From the NCBI GenBank assembly GCA_032358255.1, contig JAULBX010024073.1, positions 1 to 64,000 of the forward strand: a stretch of 64,000 nt of DNA, in the 5' to 3' direction. The notes under the pieces are model-generated. The model made no database searches and had not been told where the DNA came from. It saw nothing but the letters and a program-made list of their open reading frames with translations. Shown in pieces: positions 56,601-64,000 of this stretch. The DNA comes from Heterotrichella gracilis. Taxonomy: Eukaryota > Sar > Xanthophyceae > Tribonematales > Xanthonemataceae. The translations under genes were made by a program, and so were the position numbers. The stretch's first letter is position 1. Each line of letters begins with the position of its first letter.

Positions 56601-59600
56601 TGCGCTGCTTTGAGCGCTGCACGCGATGGAACCGGGGGCTGCGACGCCTTGGACTTGGAGGGAGGGGCGGCGGCAGGGGCAGAGGTTGTTCCAGGTGTGG
56701 GTGTTGGCACCTTTGCAGCGCCAGTTGTGTCCTGCAACCCAACAGCCAACATCGCACCTTGCACCCTACAGTGTGTGCATTCAGTAATGGCATGCACTCA
56801 TCACAGGCAAAGCATAGAGTAATATCTTTCCCGCCTGCAAACAGACCATCCACACTCTGCAATCCAGTCATCGTGCAACATGACATCACCACACCTGGCT
56901 GTCTGGCTGAACCATCTGCATCCTGAATGCCTGGAAGACAGGGGCTTCTTGCTCACTGCTGCTGCTAGGGCGGCGCAGGGGGGATGCTGCAGTTGAGGCA
57001 TCTGATGATTGCCCGCTGCTGGCGAGGGAGAAGGCGCCACCAAAGTTGAAGCTTTCCCGTTTCAGGGATTTTGAATCCTTCTCCACAGGCTTGGTGGGGG
57101 GTGCCAGTGAGGTGGGCTGGCTGACAGCCTTGAGGTTGCCAGCTGCTTTGAGGGCAGACAGCGAGGGGATAGGTGGTGCCTTTGCCCTCTGGGGGGCCTT
57201 GGCACTGGACTCCACCTCTGTGCGCAGGGGAGCATGGGTGTGGGCATTGCTGTGGAGATCATTGATGTGCACATGCAGGGCTGCAATGCGCGAGGCTGCA
57301 ACTTTCGATGAAAGTGTATCGCTGATTATAACAGGCTGCACATGCTGGTGAAGCATACTGGAAATTGCCAAGCGCTTTTCACATGCTGTGAACACACACG
57401 CACACACATACACACGCCTATGGGCACGTGGTTGAGCGTTGATGCCTGCTTACCTTTCTCCACGGGCGGCTTGTCATGATAGTAGCCCAGCCCCTGGCTG
57501 CCCATCTTGAACACAAACCCTGGGCGGCCGCCAGCAAACGCACCTGCGGGTTGGAAGCTGACTTGCCCTTGCATGCCCTGGCTGTCCCGCCGTGCAGACT
57601 TGGCGGGCTTCTCCGAGACAGGCCGCGCAGGGCTGCCATTTGAGTCAGAGCTAAGAGATGATGGCATGCTGAACCCTGATGCTGCTCCAAACGTTGGTGT
57701 GGGCGCAGGTGAGTACGTGCCCCGGGTGGCATGCTTGTGTTGTGGCGGGAGGTGTGCGGGCTCCAGCACCACTGACTGCCGTGGTGGCGCTGCCAAGGGG
57801 GGTGAGGGGGCCGCAGGTGCTGGCGGTGGGTGGGCCTTGGTGATACGCAGCCCGCCTGAGCTGCCACCCACCTGCACCGCCAGCAGGTGTTTAGTGCAGG
57901 GATTAAACAATTCTACATCAATTTTCAAGGAATTTTTAATGCCAGGCGGATGCATTTCTAGGGGGCACGGATGTAACTGCAACTGTATAAAATGCACAAT
58001 ACCAGACAACACCTGGAAACTGCCCGCGGCAATTGTGTACGGCAATGTATCACCAGAAAGGGTTACGCACCTTGGCCAGCAGGTGGCGGCGCAGCGTGTC
58101 GGCACTGGGCTGCTGCCATGGGCTGGCGCCTGTGGGGATGTGGTCCCTGCTGGGTGTGTGGGCAGGGGTAGTCATCAGGTTGCGGGCTGTGCGTTTGGAC
58201 AGGGGGCTGTTGCGCACAGGCTGCCAGGGGCTGCGCTGCGAGTCGCTGGGCGAGGTGGGTGCGGGCCCGTCCACTGCGCCGATCATGCGCATGCGGTCAC
58301 GGAAGCCTGAGCCGATGCCAGGCGTCCCAAACAGCCCCTCGTCCCTGAAGCTGTGCACACAGGGAGATGCTTGGTTGCCGATTGTGATGATGGGTTTCAC
58401 TATGACAACATGCCAGCTTTAAAATAAATGCTGCCAATTGTGAGGGCATGTGACAATCCTGTGCAGGATAGTACGATGATTCACGTGGCACCATTAGCCG
58501 CCAGCCATCCCCCACCTGTATCCCCCCTCTTCATCATCATCATCATCATCGCCAGCCCCTTGCTCCCCCTCCACCAGGCCCATGTGTGAGAGGCGGGTGA
58601 TGATGTCATCCAGCGCCCCTGCCTGGCGCCTGCTCACTGCCATCTGTGCGTTGATGGCGTTGTACAGCTGCTGGGAGGAAGGCTGGGAGTGGGGGGCAGC
58701 CACAGGCGTGCGCCCCGACCTCCCCTTTGGCGCCTTCTTGCTCTCCATCTCCTGCGAAAGCAGCAATGCCAGGATTTGAAAGCTTCACAACCACCGTGCA
58801 TTGCCGCTGACAATGCAGACGCAGCATTGTGCATGGTGACCATTAGAAGCGCGGTAGCGTACTAGGATAAAACTCTCAGCATCAGAGGCAAGAAGTGCAC
58901 CCAGCATGCACCCACCACATGCTGTCAGCAATTGCCAGTGCACACAGCAAGCACACATGCCCCGGCCCCTTCCCCTCACCGTCACCACATCCGCTAGCTC
59001 CTCGGCCTTCCTTGAGAGAGTGGCAAGCTGCTCCCTGATTGCCTCCCGGATGCGCAGCAGCGCAGGCTCAAGCGGGGCGGAGGACACCAGGGCGCGCCAC
59101 GCAGCCGCTGCAGTGCCCTCTATCCGTGCTTCAGGCGCAAAGAAGGCAAGCGCAGCTAGCTGGCGGCGGTCATCCTGCAACCAACATGACATGACATGAT
59201 GCATCACCATGCCAGGCTTACAGTGACGAGAGTGCTGTCTATTCGATCCATTTGCATTCTTATAGGAATGGATGCATCAGTCTGCTCTGCATCAGCACAT
59301 GTGGCAAGTGCACATGCAGCAAAAGCACCCCCTCCTGTCATCCTGTACCTTGCCCCGAGGGGCTACCACCCAAACCTTGTTATGGCCATTGCAACGGGAC
59401 ATGGCGCGGCGTGGTCCATCCCCCTGCAGGCATGTGCACCTACCTTGAGACCCTCCTGCACCTCCCCCACTGCCCGCCGCTGCTCCGCCAGTGCCTGCTG
59501 CGCCGCCGCCACGCCACTGGCCGTGTGCCTGGTGGTGCGCTTGGCTGCCTTAAAGCAGCTGACCAGCGAGTCTGGGTCCTCCTGGCGCCCCACGCAGTGC

Positions 59601-62600
59601 AGCTTGGCTGTGAGGTCGGCAAAGAGCTTGCGCGTGTCGTGCAGGGAGCGCAGGAAGTCGGCTTCCATTGCGGCGGCCTCCTTGGCTTCGCCTGCACGGG
59701 GGAAGGGGGGTAGGGGGTAAAAGGGGACATATATACAACTACATTTCCACCACAGGTTTTTAAATACAAATCTGGATTTGCAATTATACCAACGTTTTGA
59801 CAGGGCTGATACAGCAACAGCACACTGGCAAGTATACTGAAAGTTCTGATTAACAGGCTGTGGCTGCAGGCCATACTCTGGCATATTACATTACCAAAGT
59901 CAGCGCCATGATGCCTGACATGGTATCTAGATGACGCTGGGATCAAGCAGCAGGGATGGACACAGGCCTAATTCAGGAAAGCGCCATGCCATCCCAAACA
60001 CATGTGGTGATGTGGTAGGTACCTTGCAGGCGTGGAGTGGGTGCCGGCACTACAGGCATGGCTGGAACAGACGCCTTGGGCACAGCCTGGGGGACAGCAC
60101 AGGAATTTCAGGTAATGACCCACAACACCACAGCATGATGCCCAGCGGGTACTACCAAACGAGACATGTGCTTCAATCCAAACGACGGTAGCACTCCATT
60201 TGCTCCTCTTTGGAACAACGAGGTGGAATTTCATTGTATTGCAATTATTGACATTTCAACACCAATGATCCATATGTTTATACCCACCTGGCCAGGAGCA
60301 TGTGCAGGTGGTGGCGTTTCTTGCGTTTCTTTGCGGGGCTTGGGCTCCACAGGTGGTGCAGCAGGGGCTGATGGGGCTTTGATGCTGATGGACAGTCCTG
60401 GGAAGGCAGGGCCGCTGCCAGTTGCCGGGGCGCCAAACGCAGGCACTGGAGCTGCAGCAAAGCTAGGGGATGGCACGGTTGATGCGAGGTCAGCAAACGC
60501 GACGGTGCGCTTTGGTTGGCTAGGTGGCGCGCTGGCAGGAGGGGCAACTGCGGGTGGCGCCGCGGCCCCAAAGGAAAAGCTGACAGGCTTTGCGGCTTGT
60601 CCCTCAGCGGGTGGCGCCTGCGTGGTTGCCTGAGGCAACATGGAGAACGTGATACCTGGCGATGCTTTGGGTTGGGCTGCGGCTGCTGGCGCGGTGGTGG
60701 TGGTGATGGTGAAGGTTGGACGAGATGCCGGCTTGGCAGGGGGCTGCAACAGTCCACAATACTGTGAGTCACAGGGTGCCGTACACAGTGCACACTCACT
60801 GGGAAACCCCTCCCCAGTGCACCCGATGCGCATGCTACATGTCGATCCCACACCCAACCGCACACAGTTAGAATTGCAGCAAATAGAGTCATGCCACGTG
60901 CCGCTCCCCTGCAGGCACTCAGGCACACCGTCTTTTCCTCCTCCTCCTCCTCCTCCTCCTCTTCTTCCTCCTCCTCTTCCTCCTCCTCCTCCAGCTCACC
61001 CTCTGAGGGCAGGGGTGCCTGTGCGGCAGCCTCCACCTCTACTGCAGGCGCTGCGGGTGGTGCGGCTGGGGCAACAAGGGGTTCAGATGCTTGCTGCACT
61101 TCCTCTTCCTCCTCCTGCAGTGGGATGACATCCACCTCATCACAGGGTGAGGATGCTACTACACACCACCACCTGTGCTAATTGAGCAGGACAGCACACA
61201 TGCAGCGCAGGCTCCAGGTGGGCGGTCCCTTTATGCAATTGTGTCCTAGAACGAGCAATTGCCTTTGTTCGCTTAGCAACAATAAATTATCCTAAAATTA
61301 CTATTATTATTCGTAGTCTTATTTTACTTGTCCTGTGCCTGACGGTTCATTCTTCTGCCTCTCTCATGTAATCCAGACATGCCATGCAATGAGCCACGCC
61401 ATGCCTACCTCTGACAGGTCATCCTCACTGGGCAGATGTGCCGCAGCCGCAGCCTCCTGGTCCAAAGCACCTGCCTGGGCCGACACTGCAGGCAGCACCA
61501 TGGCAGGGACCGGCAGCGGGTCGTGCACCAGCGTCGCTGCGCTGTTGAAGTTGCCAAAGGTGTAGCTGCGGAACACGCCGTCAGAGGTGGCCACCAGCAG
61601 CATGGGGCAGGGCGGCAGGTCTGGGGCGGTGGCATCCAGGGGGTGCTGCACGCTGATGGCGCTGGTGGTGTAATCCAGAGCAAGGCCTGGGGCAGGATCG
61701 GGTGCGGCACGTCAATATGCCTGGTGCCATGATAATTGATGAAAACACACTTAAGTGCAGCAATCTCAATTGTATGCATGCACTGCATTACCTGTCACGT
61801 AGTTGTCTGCATCCTTAGGGGCATTTGGGATCCTGATTGCTGCTCGGTCATCGGTGATATCAATGCCCTTGGGCAACTCTTCCCCTGATGGATCAAATTC
61901 TGCAAGAATTACACAGACAATATTTATTAGCTACCACATCTCCTGCCTTTCGCATGGCAATGTTGTGTTCACAGAGCCCTGCAGTGGCTGCTTACCTAGC
62001 ACACTGATGTGGCTGTCGTTTGCCTTCCTGTGGGCGTACACCACTGCATGCCAGTCCTGCACTTCCGCCACTTGCAGGTATGGCCCACCCTCTGGGAGTG
62101 TTGCAGCAGGGTCTATGGTTGGGGCAAAGAACTCCGCCACCTGTGACACCACAGCGCAATGTTTATGATTGTCCATGTCCCAGCATGACCACCATGCCAA
62201 TACATGTGCATCATGATAGTAAGACAGCAGCGCTGCTCCGCTATTGCAATTCCCAGTGTGCATAGCAGAGCTACCCGCAGCACACCAAAGCACTGGGCTC
62301 TGCATGCTCCTGCCCGTCCCTCCAACCCCATGGCTCTGCATACCTGCAGCCCCTGAGGTGCCTCGTCGCCTGACCAGGCGGTCCACTGCACCATGCACAC
62401 AGGCGCCACAGCGTCCTCCTCCACGTCGTCCACATCGTCCTCGTAGGCGCCCACCAGGATGCTGCTGCCCACCAGCACACAAGAGGGCCCCACAAACCGC
62501 ACAGAGTTCACCTGCAGCTGGCCACCAGCAGACTCCGCCTCCTGCACGTGTTCAGGAGCAGTTTACAAACTATTTTTTGTGAGCTGTGCCAGCGCTGTTT

Positions 62601-63619
62601 TCAACGGCATCTCCTTGCTGATGTATTTCACACCTCTGACTTGATGTGGACCTTGAACTGCGCCTCAGAGCCCCACTGCACAACTGTGACGACGTCGTCA
62701 TGTCCCAGTGCCAGGAGGGAACCTGCTGCAGACCAGGCAACTGTACGCACTTGCGCGCCGAATTCCAACTGCTCTGGGGCCGGTGCTGTGCTGGGACCAT
62801 GGAACACCTTGCCATCGGCTGTGACAACAGCACATACCCCCGGTCCACCAATGTCCTTGGGGTTGGCCACCCAGCACAACTGAAAGGATGCAAAACACAA
62901 CAGGGTCACTCCTTCAGGCACTAGACATGGGTGTCTTTACATTGAAACCAATTGCAATGCCATACCTGCACTGGGTCATTGGGTAGCTTCCAAGTGTTGT
63001 AGGGGCCGTGGTTGCCGTCGTTGACCAACAAGTGCAGCGCAAAAAAGCTGGCACTGTCAGCATTAGCCACTGCTAGCACTGTTTCGTCTGGAGAAAGCTG
63101 AATGAGGCTACATGACCCTGAACTGCTCGGTATGACGGCTTGACACACTGACGTAGCGTCAGTCGCAGGCAGCTCACTGCATGCACAACAGTGGCTTAGG
63201 AGGGGGGTGGGGTCCCATCCCTGCATATGCAAAGGCAAGACAACTGCCTGTCAACACTTACTTTTCGTCATCATCCCAAGGCTGCTGTTTCTCAATGAGT
63301 TTGTCGACCTTGATTACGTACGTCCCTACAAGTCAAAGCCGGGCCTTATATAGTACGTGATGTGCATATGCATGCATATGGCCACACCACAAGGTGAACT
63401 GATATCACGGTGAGCTGTTAGGAGAGTCAAGGTACCTTTGGTGTCTGTTAGCACTGCAATACCGAAACGCTTTGAAACAGAAACCGTGCTGCTGACGGCA
63501 GGCTCTCCCCTGGCAACCTCGCTGTACGGTGTGAAGCACAGCTCGCCCAGCCTCTTGAAGAAGTAGCCACTTTCTTCTGTTTGCGGAGCCTCTACCGGCG
63601 AAATCTCAAGCAAAGACAT
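53612..63619 (-). CDS. NUP214: Nucleoporin NUP214 (Nup159-like) with FG-repeat tail
   Basis: Twenty-five exons (1906 aa): 63619-63436, 63325-63262, 63176-62966, 62879-62634, 62541-62344, 62140-61996, 61899-61792, 61686-61409, 61114-60929, 60743-60288, 60086-60023, 59691-59444, 59174-58980, 58751-58516, 58350-58071, 57871-57454, 57217-56895, 56731-56525, 56320-56011, 55896-55441, 55311-55201, 55026-54856, 54631-54371, 54224-53970, 53721-53612. It sits on the cytoplasmic face of the nuclear pore and aids mRNA export through a DEAD-box helicase. Residues 1-478 form the N-terminal propeller (LIQLSPDETVLAVAN, VRTVAWSAAGSLLALG, LLVATSDGVFRSYTFG). An acidic poly-Glu run follows (479-540). Coiled-coil segments lie at about 714-900 (RKLFADLTAKLHCVG, IREQLATLSRKAEELADV). 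A linker has three copies of KAAQ-x2-FAGV. From about 1455 to the end the protein is an FG domain with many SFG, PFG and GFG units. It ends MWQPRK. Exon 9 may instead start at 61135. Confidence 0.93.
60940..61000. repeat. CTC/TCC-rich simple repeat encoding poly-Glu
   Basis: A nearly pure CCT/CTT trinucleotide run in exon 9 of NUP214 encodes about 19-20 consecutive glutamates on the minus strand. A shorter GAG/GAA run at 61098-61114 encodes five more. Such tracts change length easily. Confidence 0.85.
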
Positions 63620-64000
63620 TGTGACAACAACCCTCAACACGCAGCCTCAGCACCGTGGCGTTTATGACAACATCAAGGGCGAGACAGTCAATGCCATCAG
63701 GCTATCCTGTCGATCCTTTGCCACAGTGCACAGTGGCGATACACGGCAACGGCACTTAAAGAACACAGCGATTCAAGATCGTGTCACGCGAAAACCTGTC
63801 TATGTATGCGCACATAAGGGGGTTGGGACCCAGCAGGCGGTGATAACTATTGCTTATATTATAGTGCCGTATAATAATGCCTTGAAGGCTTGCAGGCACA
63901 CCCCGTTGGCCTATTGCTTGCACTATAGATACATTGTGGACATACCCAACTGCAGAAACCGACTTTGCTGTATATAGGCGACGACTTGCGACGTGTAGGG
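63620..64000. promoter_or_regulatory. Upstream region of NUP214
   Basis: 381 bases from the NUP214 start to the window edge. A plus-strand open frame covers most of it (63621-63977) but has no family features and overlaps the likely promoter, so I treat the stretch as regulatory. Confidence 0.4.

Noticed and set aside
60278-61135. Long minus-strand frame read straight through from the acidic exon
   Set aside because: After the donor at 60929 the frame loses protein-like character, while the spliced join to 60743 continues NUP214 in phase.
63621-63977. 118-codon plus-strand frame at the right edge
   Set aside because: Overlaps the NUP214 promoter, has no recognisable features and no evident splice signals.

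Overview
The window reads as nuclear DNA of a green alga, most likely a chlorophyte and perhaps a trebouxiophyte. It encodes plastid-type proteins (a plastid pyruvate dehydrogenase E1-beta, a CURT1-type thylakoid protein, a CRTISO-like oxidoreductase). Its genes are split by many short GT-AG introns, possible TGTAA poly(A) signals follow some stops, and plant-type telomere motifs (CCCTAAA) recur inside introns. The phylum is inferred from gene content; nothing in the sequence fixes a genus. All gene models below were built by hand from splice sites, phase continuity and family patterns. Every complete model sums to a whole number of codons.

Layout. 22-1307 (-): start of a gene with an MLKL-N-terminal-like helical domain that runs off the left edge. 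1308-4500: gene-poor, with paired hairpins, a GC-ended inverted-repeat element and a dead LINE fragment. 4501-13186 (-): a 22-exon voltage-gated K+ channel (997 aa) with a cyclic-nucleotide-binding-like domain and duplicated ankyrin modules. 14101-18334 (+): an F-box plus seven-repeat RCC1 propeller protein. 19637-28101 (+): an unfamiliar 1129-aa membrane protein made of two related four-helix modules separated by a long disordered loop. 29014-29991 (+): a Maf-family nucleotide pyrophosphatase. 31861-33094 (+): a bZIP protein whose basic region lacks the usual asparagine. 34535-36543 (+): plastid PDH E1-beta. 37495-39148 (+): a CURT1/CAAD protein. 40315-43639 (-): a CRTISO-like FAD oxidoreductase, divergent from 44139-52306 (+), Mediator subunit MED14. 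53612-63619 (-): nucleoporin NUP214 with propeller, acidic run, coiled coil and FG-repeat tail.

The genes form no operon-like pathway. PDH E1-beta, CURT1 and the CRTISO-like enzyme lie next to each other and all point to the plastid (acetyl-CoA supply, thylakoid shape, carotenoid-type redox chemistry). MED14 and NUP214 are general nuclear machinery. The K+ channel and the two-module membrane protein are probably surface or endomembrane proteins.

The points most worth following are the two-module membrane protein, the bZIP without its DNA-contact asparagine, the exon-pair duplication in the K+ channel, the thrice-repeated helix motif in NUP214, two long intronic hairpins, and telomere-like repeats placed at splice junctions.
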